From positions 1-54,415 of the IMG/VR virus record IMGVR_UViG_3300037153_000425: DNA of 54,415 bases; one strand, given 5' to 3'. The stretch is from a virus. How positions within the stretch are numbered: the first letter of the stretch is position 1; each line of letters opens with the position of its first letter. Below are positions 8,450-15,811 of this stretch, piece by piece. The notes under the pieces were generated by a model that worked only from the letters and a program-made list of their open reading frames with translations, was not told the DNA's origin and made no database searches. Position numbers and translations under genes: made by a program.

Positions 8450-10972
8450 GTGGACTCGCCGGTTTTCAATACGATCAAGAACGTGGCCGGCTACGGCGTC
8501 GGCACGCTCGCGGCGCTCGATACGATCAAGTCGGGCGGCCTCGGATCGTACTTGATGAACCGGCAACGGCTCATGAGCGACCCGGGCTTTCGCGCGACGC
8601 TCGCCGGCTCGCCGTTCGCGGCGGGCATCTTTGGCGTGTCGGGCGAGACGGGGCCCGCGCCTGCGGCACCGGGCGCGCTCCCGGCGACGGGCGCACCGGG
8701 CGGCCTGGCGCAACCCGCCGACATGGTCGGCCCGCCCGCACCCGGCGTCCAGGTCGCCGCGCCCGCACAAGCGGCGCCCGGCCAGCTCCCGGCGCCGTCG
8801 GCTGTCAACGTACCCGGCTATCTGCCCGGGACGCCGCGCGCGTGGATGCCGAACTTGCCGCCCTACGATCCCGAGGAGGCGCTCAAGCAGCAAGCCCTCG
8901 CCTCGCAGCAAGTGGCGATTGGCGCGGGGAATCCGCTCCAAGCCGGCATCGCCAAGATGCAAGCGGGTATCATGCCGACCGAAGGCGAAACCAAGGCCGT
9001 GCTCGGGCAAGCGGCGGGGATTCAACAGGCCGCCGGCCCCGGCTCGACCGTCGGGGTCAAGCTGCCCGGGATGACGGTACAGATCGGCTCGCCGTACAAC
9101 TTCTCGGCGGTCGGCTCCGACGAGTATCCGAGCTATCAAGTCGCCGCCGCCGCCGCCGCGGCACGCAACGCGCAGCTCCCGCCGGGGAGCGCCGGCTGGA
9201 CGGTCGTGCCCTCGGGCCGCGGCACCTTCTTGATTGCGCCGCCGCCGACGCGCGAGCAAGAGTTCCCGACGACACCCCCGGCGCCCGCGAAGAGTGGTGA
9301 AATGCCAGGCGCCCCGCCGGCGCCCGTGATGCGGGGCGGGACACCGCCGCCGGGCGCACCCGGCGGGACGCCGGGTCCGACGGCGTCCGCAATGCCCATG
9401 GCGCCGACACTATCGGCGCCGGTGATTTATCCCGCCCCGAAAGGTTTTGTCTTTCACCATTCGGGCGGCTCGACACTTGCCGGATTGACGACGACGTTAG
9501 CTGATCGCGGTCTCGGCTCGGAATATGTCATGGACCGTGATGGGACGATCTACAGCTATGCGGGTCAGGGGTCACCGCATATCCGACCCAATGACCAATA
9601 TGGCGGCATTGCGCCGGGGCTCACGAACACGAATGCACTCGGGATGGAGGTGGTTGCCAAGGATAACAACGACGTTACGCCGGCACAGATTGCATCTGCA
9701 CAGAAGTTTATCGCGGACAATTATCCCAATACGCCCATCTACGGACACGGCGAAGTAAATCCCGGGCACAAGCAGGCGACCGAGGGCATGGCGATTGTCA
9801 GCGCCATTCGGAACGATCGGGGTATGGCGGTCGCTTCCACGCCGACGACGCGCCCGAGTGTCTCTTTGGGTGGCGGCATTGCATACGCGGCGGCGCCCCC
9901 GCCCGGCGCCACGGTCACGCCGCCACCGCCACCCGCTCCCGCCGCGCCGAGCTTCGATCCCGACGCCACGGTGCCGCACGTCCTCGTGCCCGCGCCGGCC
10001 CCTGCCGAGGCGACGGTCGGCTATCCTCCGGCCGCGCCGGGCCCGGCGGCGGGAGTGATTGTGCCGCAACGGATTCCGACGCTCAGGACGCCGGCGCCAC
10101 CTCCACTCCCGGGCGCGACCGCGCCGCCAGGCGCCGCCGTGCTCCCGGGGACGAATGTCGATCCCGCCACGGGGCTCCCACTCACGGGCCGGACGTATGA
10201 ATCCAAGACCGGGAGCGAGACGTTTACCGCGCCGCCGCGGGGCGACGCCCGGACGCAGATGCTCATGCGCAAGTACGGCATTACCGACTGGGCGCTCGCG
10301 AGCGCGAAACAAATCGACGACTACATGGCCGAGGATCGGGCGTTGAAGATTCAGGACGACTTCGACAAGGCGGCAATTGCGCGCACGCAACGCGCCCCGA
10401 GCGCCGAGGAAGAACGGATCTCGAACCGTTACTTCATGATGAAGCGCAACTATGACGATTTTCTTACGCAGTATCCCAACCCGGAGGATCGGGCGAAGTT
10501 CCTCGGACTCGCGCGCGCGCCGTGGGAAACGCTGCTTGAACGAGTCGGGTGGCGGAATGCGACGGCGATTCGGGATTTCCGCAATGCGTTTGCGTCGTTC
10601 TCACTCGAAAGCCTCACCGACGACAGGGGCAAAGCCCAGCCGGGATTCGAGGGGATTGCACAGACGGCGCCGAGCGCCTCCGACTCGGCCCCGGTCTTTG
10701 AGAGTAACCTGCAGCATTTCGGCGACCTGTTGAACGATCAGATCACCCTCGACACCAATACCGCCGCGCTTCCGGTCGGCGCCCGGACGCCCGCGGTGAT
10801 GCAAAGCTTGCTGGATCAGATGCGGGTCAACCGCGACGCGGCCCGGCAGGCGGAGTCTCAGCCGCCCCCCGAGGCGCCCGCCGCACCGCCGCCGCCCCCC
10901 GCCGCCACCGCGGCACCGCCCCCGCCGGCCGCGGCGACTGCGCAGCCGTGGTCGCCGAACTGGGTGCACTGA
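8450..10972 (+). CDS. Large ejected virion protein with N-acetylmuramoyl-L-alanine amidase domain
   Basis: An 840-residue protein from a GTG start one base after the previous stop. Residues 1-270 and the last 180 match the middle-element homologue. Residues of about 325-455 are an Amidase_2/PGRP-type domain: F-H-H-S at 335-338, a Y-G-H-G-E at 431-435 and H440 are probable zinc/catalytic positions. It would cleave peptidoglycan during DNA entry. The domain is bracketed by Pro/Ala linkers, and the DNA at 9420-9850 is visibly less GC-rich than its flanks, suggesting recent import. In the middle element the slot holds a different domain. Confidence 0.75.
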   Translation: MDSPVFNTIKNVAGYGVGTLAALDTIKSGGLGSYLMNRQRLMSDPGFRATLAGSPFAAGIFGVSGETGPAPAAPGALPATGAPGGLAQPADMVGPPAPGVQVAAPAQAAPGQLPAPSAVNVPGYLPGTPRAWMPNLPPYDPEEALKQQALASQQVAIGAGNPLQAGIAKMQAGIMPTEGETKAVLGQAAGIQQAAGPGSTVGVKLPGMTVQIGSPYNFSAVGSDEYPSYQVAAAAAAARNAQLPPGSAGWTVVPSGRGTFLIAPPPTREQEFPTTPPAPAKSGEMPGAPPAPVMRGGTPPPGAPGGTPGPTASAMPMAPTLSAPVIYPAPKGFVFHHSGGSTLAGLTTTLADRGLGSEYVMDRDGTIYSYAGQGSPHIRPNDQYGGIAPGLTNTNALGMEVVAKDNNDVTPAQIASAQKFIADNYPNTPIYGHGEVNPGHKQATEGMAIVSAIRNDRGMAVASTPTTRPSVSLGGGIAYAAAPPPGATVTPPPPPAPAAPSFDPDATVPHVLVPAPAPAEATVGYPPAAPGPAAGVIVPQRIPTLRTPAPPPLPGATAPPGAAVLPGTNVDPATGLPLTGRTYESKTGSETFTAPPRGDARTQMLMRKYGITDWALASAKQIDDYMAEDRALKIQDDFDKAAIARTQRAPSAEEERISNRYFMMKRNYDDFLTQYPNPEDRAKFLGLARAPWETLLERVGWRNATAIRDFRNAFASFSLESLTDDRGKAQPGFEGIAQTAPSASDSAPVFESNLQHFGDLLNDQITLDTNTAALPVGARTPAVMQSLLDQMRVNRDAARQAESQPPPEAPAAPPPPPAATAAPPPPAAATAQPWSPNWVH

Positions 10973-10975
10973 GCG

Positions 10976-12142
10976 ATGCCCGATCAGGCGCTTTTCGCGT
11001 ATCGCGTGCAGCTCCCCGACGGGAGCGAGACGGTGCGGACGGGCGGGGCCGACCGGCCGCCGACGCATGGCGAACTCGCCGATTACGCCGCGAACCAGGG
11101 CGAGCGCTACCTCGGGCCGGTGGCGATGTCGCCCAACATTCCGACCGGGAGCCCGCCCCCCGAGGCGGCACCCACGCCATCGCCCGCCGCGCCCACCGTG
11201 CCACCACCGGCCCCGCCCGAGGCGGTGGCCTCGCCGAGCACGCTCTCGCATACGCTCTGGCCCGAGCGCTCGATCGCGAGCCAGGTGCCGAGCATCGTTG
11301 GGGGTGTTGGCGGGGGTATGCTCGCGGGGGCGGGGATGGGCGCGCTCGGCGGCCCCTTGGCCCCGATCACGGTGCCCGTCGGGGCGATTATCGGGGGCGC
11401 GCTCGGCTCGGGTGGCCTCGAGTATCTCACGGCGAAATCGGAGCAAGAAGCGGGCATCCCGCCGTCCGAGGAGGGCACGCCGGCCGAGCGGGCGGTGCGG
11501 GCCGGGGTGCGTGGTGGCGTCGGCGAGACGGGCAGCCAGCTCGTGCAAGGGGGCGCGCAGGCCGTCAAGGCGCTCGCGCGTCCGGTCCTCAGCGCGGTCG
11601 AGCAAGTTGCCCCGACGATCACGCGCGAGCTGCCCGCCGAGGCCACGGCCGTGACGACGAAGGTCGGGCAGTTGATTCGCGACCCGGGGGCGCTCGCCAC
11701 CGCCCCGCTCGGGCCGCAGGGCCAGCGCACCATGCTCCCGGCATGGTGGCAATACCACACCGCCAACGGGGCCGACGCGGTCGTCAAGGCGTGGGATGCG
11801 CTCACGCCGGTCGGCCAATTGAACCTCGCCGGCCCGCAGGTCGACGCCATGGGCCGCATCGTCGATGCGCTGCGCCCGAGCGGCATGGGCATCGGCAGCC
11901 TCGCCAAGAGCGCCGGCTTACCGGCGACCCTGTCGCACTACGGGGTGATTTCCTACCCGACGGCGGTAGGGCTCACTGCGGCAACCAGACTCGGGCAGGA
12001 GTACGCGCCGCGCGCCTTGCTGTATCCGACCGCGCTCGATTGGATGTCGCGGCTCCCGCCAATCTCGCGAGTGGCGAGCCCGTGGGCCAGCGCCGCGACG
12101 AGCACGGTCGGGCAGATCGGGGCGCGGGAAGCGCTGCCCTAG
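10976..12142 (+). CDS. Membrane-spanning ejection protein
   Basis: A 388-residue protein. After a conserved start (MPDQALFAYRVQLPDGSE) and a Pro-rich linker comes a long Gly-zipper hydrophobic stretch near residues 104-152 (GGVGGGMLAGAGMGALGG and onward), then a mixed helical C-terminus. This resembles podovirus proteins that form the channel across the inner membrane during DNA ejection. It is the last gene of the rightward late operon and converges on a leftward mini-gene, with overlapping stops. The copy at 48041 has the same layout. Confidence 0.6.
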   Translation: MPDQALFAYRVQLPDGSETVRTGGADRPPTHGELADYAANQGERYLGPVAMSPNIPTGSPPPEAAPTPSPAAPTVPPPAPPEAVASPSTLSHTLWPERSIASQVPSIVGGVGGGMLAGAGMGALGGPLAPITVPVGAIIGGALGSGGLEYLTAKSEQEAGIPPSEEGTPAERAVRAGVRGGVGETGSQLVQGGAQAVKALARPVLSAVEQVAPTITRELPAEATAVTTKVGQLIRDPGALATAPLGPQGQRTMLPAWWQYHTANGADAVVKAWDALTPVGQLNLAGPQVDAMGRIVDALRPSGMGIGSLAKSAGLPATLSHYGVISYPTAVGLTAATRLGQEYAPRALLYPTALDWMSRLPPISRVASPWASAATSTVGQIGAREALP

Positions 12143-12234
12143 CGGAGACGTCGCGGGAGGAACACGGCGAGCACGCGCACGAGGACCGTCGCCAGGAACG
12201 AGATGCTTACGAACTCGATGATCCAGGCCGTCAT
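12139..12234 (-). CDS. Tiny single-pass membrane protein, 31 aa
   Basis: An ATG at 12234 opens a 31-residue peptide (MTAWIIEFVSISFLATVLVR then Leu/Ala/Val and a basic C-terminus) with one clear membrane segment and a positive tail. Its stop overlaps the stop of the convergent ejection gene. A comparable 32-residue membrane peptide with the same C-terminal L-R lies at the same place in the middle element (49225-49323) despite different sequence, so selection for a tiny membrane peptide is plausible. Function unknown. Confidence 0.45.
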   Translation of the reverse strand: MTAWIIEFVSISFLATVLVRVLAVFLPRRLR

Positions 12235-12254
12235 AGCGTTACAGACGATACGTG

Positions 12255-12329
12255 TCATGCCCGCGTGTCGGCAAGCCCCGCAGGGGCCTTAGCGGGCTTC
12301 CAGCCGCGCGGCTCGTCATCCTGCGCCAT
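12255..12329 (-). pseudogene. Fusion remnant of two small genes lost by deletion
   Basis: The first eight codons (MAQDDEPR) are those of the 31-residue gene at 49946-50041 in the middle element. They then run out of frame into the last codons of the coiled-coil gene at 49378-49641, whose G-W-K-P-A-K end survives here. The middle element therefore shows the older order, and about 600 bases carrying a coiled-coil gene and a membrane-protein gene were deleted here. Confidence 0.6.
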
Positions 12330-13596
12330 CACTCGCTCCGTCCACCGCGAGAATCGCGCGCCCGATCACCTCGACGACTTGCGGCACGACCGCGTTGCCC
12401 AGCGCCTTCAACTCGTCTCGCCAGCGGGCGCCAGCCAGTCGGGCGGATACCCCATGAGCTGCGCGGGTTTCCTGCCGCTGATATGCTGCCCACGCTTGCG
12501 TTGCGTCCAGTGCCACCCGTCGTGACACGGCTTGCAGAGCGTCTGCAGATTCTTGAGTGCTGTATTCTTCCGATCGTGGTCGACGTGATGCACCACGAGC
12601 TTGCGCCTTGAGCCACAGCTCTCGCAGGCGTCCTTCAGGGCGAGCGCTCGCGCACGCTTGCACAACGTCGTCTTGTTCGAGGAATCCACCCCGCGCGACG
12701 CAGCAGAGCACGTAAGCGAGCAGAACCGACGACGAGAGAAGCTGCCCCGATCTTCCAGCCGCCCGTTGAAACGACTGCGGGTCAACGTCGCGCCACAGGT
12801 CGAGCACGGCTTCGAGGGGCACGGCAGAGCATTGCGTCCCATCGCTCACCACCTGAGCCAGCCAGCTGGGTAGCCCATCAAGGTCTCCACCCACCGGGGA
12901 TTCAACCGTGCGCGGCGGCTCCCACTCGTGCGGACGACCACCCGGCCGAGCAGGCCATTGCTCGGCACGTTCGCATCGTGGCAGGCCCCGTCCTTCCAAT
13001 CGCGTTGGGTCGCGGTCGGCCATTCCAGCACCTCGGCCGCGAGAATCCGCCCGTGCCCTCGCGCCACGCTCGGTTGCGTCTTGCGCGTCCGCTGCTCGTT
13101 TTCCGAGCTGCGCGGCGTCGGCCACTCGCCCGACGATCCAGACGCGGTCGCGGCGGTGCGGGGCGCCGACGTGTCGAGCACCCACCACGAGCGGCCAGCA
13201 GGCGTAGCCCGCCGCCTCTAGGTCGCCGAGGACGCTATCCGCGCCGCGACGGCGCAAAGCAGGCACGTTCTCGACGAGCACCCAGCGTGGGCGGAGCTCG
13301 CGGATGATGCGGGCAAACTCGCGCCAGAGCCCGCTGCGCCATCCGGTGATGCCGACGCCTTTGCCCGCTGCCGAGATGTCCTGGCAGGGGAATCCGCCGG
13401 CGATGAGGTCGACGGGCTTGAGGGTGCCGGCGCCTGCGAATCGCACATCCCGGCGTCGGGCAACGTGGGGCCAGTGCCGGGCGAGCACGTTCTCACAGTA
13501 GGGCTCCCGCTCGACCTGCCAGCGCACCGTGAAGCCGGCGCGCTTGAGGCCGAGTGACATGCCCCCGATGCCGGCGAACAGGTCGCCGCATGTCAC
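12316..13596 (-). CDS. DNA cytosine-C5 methyltransferase, interrupted by an HNH gene
   Basis: From a GTG at 13596, overlapping the previous stop as GTGA, the frame gives 426 residues. It carries C5-methyltransferase motif I (DLFAGIGG, residues 5-12), motif IV with catalytic Cys71 (GGFPCQDIS), motif VI (ENV, 109-111), motif VIII (RRDR, 148-151) and motif IX/X (GNAVVPQV, near 400). Between VIII and X, where target recognition should lie, an HNH gene is coded in another frame and this frame is merely open across it. The recognition domain may therefore be broken and activity is doubtful. The C-terminus (GASDGAG) is borrowed from the zinc-ribbon gene it was inserted into. Absent from the middle element. 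Confidence 0.7.
   Translation of the reverse strand: MTCGDLFAGIGGMSLGLKRAGFTVRWQVEREPYCENVLARHWPHVARRRDVRFAGAGTLKPVDLIAGGFPCQDISAAGKGVGITGWRSGLWREFARIIRELRPRWVLVENVPALRRRGADSVLGDLEAAGYACWPLVVGARHVGAPHRRDRVWIVGRVADAAQLGKRAADAQDATERGARARADSRGRGAGMADRDPTRLEGRGLPRCERAEQWPARPGGRPHEWEPPRTVESPVGGDLDGLPSWLAQVVSDGTQCSAVPLEAVLDLWRDVDPQSFQRAAGRSGQLLSSSVLLAYVLCCVARGGFLEQDDVVQACASARPEGRLRELWLKAQARGASRRPRSEEYSTQESADALQAVSRRVALDATQAWAAYQRQETRAAHGVSARLAGARWRDELKALGNAVVPQVVEVIGRAILAVDGASDGAG
12408..12842 (-). CDS. HNH endonuclease inside the methyltransferase
   Basis: A 144-residue frame with two zinc-knuckle Cys pairs (CSTCG near residue 13, CSLTC near 41) and an HNH core: C-E-S-C-G, then V-V-H-H-V-D-H, then N-L-Q-T-L-C-K-P-C-H. 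It starts 4 bases after a stop in a third frame that ends with a methyltransferase-like L-M-G-Y-P-A-G-W. Its own end repeats a similar L-M-G-Y-P-P-D-W-L, as if the insertion carried or duplicated the flank. This is typical of a free-standing homing-type endonuclease invading a host gene. Confidence 0.7.
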   Translation of the reverse strand: MGRNALPCPSKPCSTCGATLTRSRFNGRLEDRGSFSRRRFCSLTCSAASRGVDSSNKTTLCKRARALALKDACESCGSRRKLVVHHVDHDRKNTALKNLQTLCKPCHDGWHWTQRKRGQHISGRKPAQLMGYPPDWLAPAGETS

Positions 13597-13763
13597 GGCG
13601 CCGTCCCGTGCCGCGCTCGCCACGCGGCCACGCGACAGAGCGGCGAGCAATAGCGGGCGGTCGCCCGCACGGGTTTGAAGCGCACCCCACACCGGGCGCA
13701 CTGCTGTAACGCTATCGATGCCCGCCTACCCGTTACAGGGCCCGGGGTGGGCTTCCCGGTCAT
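13593..13763 (-). CDS. Zinc-ribbon protein, 3' end replaced by methyltransferase insertion
   Basis: A 56-residue protein starting at the ATGA overlap with the RHH gene. It has C-A-R-C-G-V-R-F and Y-C-S-P-L-C-R-V-A-A-W-R, a compact four-Cys zinc ribbon. The homologue at 50028-50228 is 10 residues longer and ends G-A-S-D-G-A-G. Here the end is T-A-P and the original tail is found at the end of the methyltransferase 1.27 kb away, so the insertion point is seen directly. Role unknown, possibly nucleic-acid binding. Confidence 0.6.
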   Translation of the reverse strand: MTGKPTPGPVTGRRASIALQQCARCGVRFKPVRATARYCSPLCRVAAWRARHGTAP

Positions 13764-13990
13764 GCCGAGGTGCGCGCGGGCCGTGGTAGCGTTGCGAGGG
13801 CCCTTCTCGGGCCATCGTGGTGCGCGTCCGTGCCGCCGGTGCACCGCCGCAAGTGCACCTCGAGCGCGTCGCGCACCCAATCCTGCACCAGAACCTCCGT
13901 GGCGATGCACTCGAGTTTCAGCGCGCGGTGCACCCGTTTCGGGATGCGGGTCGCGAGCTGGACGCTATCCGCCGGAATGTCGTTCGCCAT
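13760..13990 (-). CDS. Ribbon-helix-helix DNA-binding protein
   Basis: A 76-residue protein with a beta-strand V-Q-L-A-T-R-I-P followed by K-R-V-H-R-A-L-K-L and V-Q-D-W-V-R-D-A-L, the Arc/CopG-type ribbon-helix-helix pattern. It is nearly identical to the copy at 50225-50455. It overlaps the 3' end of the resolvase gene and the next gene by ATGA, so it belongs to the leftward replication operon, where it may act as an autoregulator. Target unknown. Confidence 0.65.
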   Translation of the reverse strand: MANDIPADSVQLATRIPKRVHRALKLECIATEVLVQDWVRDALEVHLRRCTGGTDAHHDGPRRALATLPRPARTSA

Positions 13991-14495
13991 CGGTGGCTCC
14001 TCCGGAATGGGTCGCCGCGAGATAGGCGGCGAGCAGCAGGGCCTCGGCGGGGCCCTCGTCGGCGGCTTGGATGACGCCGAGACTCGGGAACCGTTCTTGC
14101 GCGCGCAGCCGGCTGACGCGCTTGGCGGCGCCCAGCAGCCCGGCGTGCCGCTTCCAGACGGTCGGCTGGATGACGCGGTAGGGGACGCGAGCGGCGACGA
14201 TGAGCCCGAGCCACAAGCCGAAGCCGACGCCGGTACGGTAGCTCGAGGCGACCCCTTGCTGGGGCCGGGCGCCTTGCGCCTCGAGGGCGACCTCGACGCC
14301 CCGGCCGTTGATGGCCCGGGTCAAGAGCGCCCACATGGCCGCCGGGTCGTAGTCGTCGCGCATGCGGCGGTTCCGCAGCACGATCAAGCGGGGCGTGCGG
14401 CGCAGCGCCGCGGCGACGACCGCGCCGGCGTCGTCGAGGTCGAGGACGCCGAGGCCGCCGGTGACGCCCGGGTCGCACCCGATCACGCGCCTCAT
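13965..14495 (-). CDS. RuvC-like Holliday junction resolvase
   Basis: A 176-residue RNase-H-fold protein starting MRRVIGCDPGVTGGLGVLDL, with the first catalytic Asp in G-C-D-P-G-V. A second acidic site is in V-A-L-E-A-Q and the C-terminal acidic cluster is A-D-E-G-P-A-E-A-L-L-L-A near residues 140-151. P-T-V-W-K is also typical of phage RuvC-like resolvases. It would resolve branched replication or recombination DNA before packaging. The copy at 50430 has the same length. Located among leftward replication genes. Confidence 0.75.
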   Translation of the reverse strand: MRRVIGCDPGVTGGLGVLDLDDAGAVVAAALRRTPRLIVLRNRRMRDDYDPAAMWALLTRAINGRGVEVALEAQGARPQQGVASSYRTGVGFGLWLGLIVAARVPYRVIQPTVWKRHAGLLGAAKRVSRLRAQERFPSLGVIQAADEGPAEALLLAAYLAATHSGGATDGERHSGG

Positions 14496-15046
14496 GGCGT
14501 CTGCTCCCCGGCGTCGAGGGCGGCGAGCGCATCAACCAACGCCTGTTCCCAATCCTGATATGGCGGATCGGGGAAGTTTTCCCGCATCTCCCGCGCCGCC
14601 TCCACCACGCGCTCCCGCGCCTGCTCGCGGGCGAGGAGCGCGGCCAGGTCGGGGGCGTTAAGTAATTCGTCGGCGGACTTTGTGACGAGGGTATCTTGTC
14701 CACCCCATGCTCGAAGCGTCGTGCAGGTGGACCGCAGTTCCTTCACCAGCGCCGCGACGTGGGCGCGGAGTTGGTTGAGCCGCGTCGCGCCTTCCCCGAG
14801 GATTCTCCGCTCCGCAGAGGCGGCGTCATGCAGTTCTTCCCCGAGATGCCTGTTCATGTCCGTGAGCCGCGTGTTCTCGGCGCGGAGTTGGTCGCGTTCG
14901 TAGCCAATCGACGCGATACGCTGCTGATCAATACGACCAAGAGAACGGCGCGTTTCCACGTCCTGCGTGAGCCGCGCGTTCTCTTGATTCAGGCGGTCGA
15001 CGCAAGCGCAGCATGCGTGCTCTTGTGGCATGGGGTGCATAGCCAT
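14492..15046 (-). CDS. Coiled-coil protein, N-terminus rebuilt after HNH insertion
   Basis: A 184-residue protein starting at ATG 15046 with a GGAGG ribosome site. It has a C-C-A-C cluster, then long heptads (RLNQENARLTQDVETRR and onward). Its last part (LRAHVAALVK, then DAPDLAALLAREQARERV) matches the middle-element gene at 50957-51352. The front differs, because here an HNH gene has been inserted after codon 14 of the ancestral gene. Function unknown; its stop overlaps the resolvase start. Confidence 0.55.
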   Translation of the reverse strand: MAMHPMPQEHACCACVDRLNQENARLTQDVETRRSLGRIDQQRIASIGYERDQLRAENTRLTDMNRHLGEELHDAASAERRILGEGATRLNQLRAHVAALVKELRSTCTTLRAWGGQDTLVTKSADELLNAPDLAALLAREQARERVVEAAREMRENFPDPPYQDWEQALVDALAALDAGEQTP

Positions 15047-15354
15047 AGGACCTCCAGCGGTCGGGCGTAATCTTCGTGGTGCGCGTGCAGGCGAGCTCCG
15101 ATGCCACACCGTTGGCAGGTGGTCGGCGCCACGATGCGCCCGCTGCGACGCGCCTTGTAGAGTTGGCGATGCGCTCGCCGTGCTCCGGGTGTTCGATCGT
15201 ACCAATCCTTCACGCCCGACCGCATTTTCTCCATCCGGCGTCGGTTTCTAATGCGTGCCTGTTCGCGAACGCGCTCGCGATTCTTCTCGCGCCACGCCGC
15301 AGCGATCGCTCGGCGATGGATGCGCGCGGCCTCAGTTGTGGGCTTACTCGCCAT
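14989..15354 (-). CDS. HNH endonuclease
   Basis: A 121-residue protein with a basic N-terminal helical region (NRERVREQARIRNRRR) and a compact HNH core: C-Q-R-C-G, L-H-A-H-H-E-D-Y, L-C-T-P-C-H. It overlaps the start of the downstream coiled-coil gene by 58 bases in another frame. The middle element has an uninterrupted coiled-coil gene here, so this is a mobile, probably homing, insertion. The ATG overlaps the remnant of the interrupted gene. Confidence 0.7.
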   Translation of the reverse strand: MASKPTTEAARIHRRAIAAAWREKNRERVREQARIRNRRRMEKMRSGVKDWYDRTPGARRAHRQLYKARRSGRIVAPTTCQRCGIGARLHAHHEDYARPLEVLWLCTPCHKSTHAALASTA

Positions 15355-15388
15355 GCTCCTCCCGCAGCGCCTCGAGGTCGTCCGTCAT
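15344..15388 (-). pseudogene. Truncated start of the coiled-coil gene
   Basis: Fourteen codons, MTDDLEALREEHGE and a stop, correspond to the start MTDELEALRAEN of the intact gene at 50957-51352. The HNH start codon lies within these codons. This marks the 5' insertion point of the HNH gene. Confidence 0.65.
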
Positions 15389-15507
15389 GGGTTCGACACG
15401 CGGTAGAGCACGAGCGTCGAGAACACGCCGAGGAGGCCCGCCGCCGCCCAGAGCGCCAGCACGGCGAGCGTCTCGAGCCAGGTGGCGGGCCGGTCGTCGT
15501 CGTCCAT
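15385..15507 (-). CDS. Small membrane protein, 40 aa
   Basis: A 40-residue peptide with an acidic start (MDDDDRPATWLETL) and one membrane span (AVLALWAAAGLLGVFSTLV). It differs by one residue from the copy at 51349-51471, so it is strongly conserved. Its stop overlaps the next start as ATGA. Possibly a membrane anchor or regulator in the replication operon; role unknown. Confidence 0.6.
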   Translation of the reverse strand: MDDDDRPATWLETLAVLALWAAAGLLGVFSTLVLYRVSNP

Positions 15508-15508
15508 G

Positions 15509-15811
15509 TCAGCCCTCCTCGCCGGCGCGTCGCGTGCGCCAGCGTCCGGTGCGGGCGTCCTCGGCCGCCCAGTGGGCTTTCCACCACGCGGCGGCCTGCG
15601 CGCGGCGTGCGGTGTCGCGGGTCCATTCGTCTGCCGCACTGACCTGCGGCTCCGCATACTCGCCCCGCTCATAGGCCGCGTGGTCGGCGGGCGTGACTGG
15701 GAGCCCGAGCTGGCGCCGGCGGCGCGCGATGTCCGGCGGGTAGGTGCCGCGGCGCTTCTCCTCGGGCGACTCGACGGCGCCCTCGTCGACCCATCCCCGC
15801 GTTTTTTTCAT
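15509..15811 (-). CDS. Uncharacterised 100-aa protein
   Basis: Starts at ATG 15811, overlapping the stop of the replication gene. The last 35 residues (WWKAHWAAEDARTGRWRTRR) match the end of the 166-residue gene at 51473-51973, while the N-terminal parts are unrelated. This is a chimera whose conserved tail is shared between elements with different replication proteins. No family recognised. Confidence 0.5.
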   Translation of the reverse strand: MKKTRGWVDEGAVESPEEKRRGTYPPDIARRRRQLGLPVTPADHAAYERGEYAEPQVSAADEWTRDTARRAQAAAWWKAHWAAEDARTGRWRTRRAGEEG

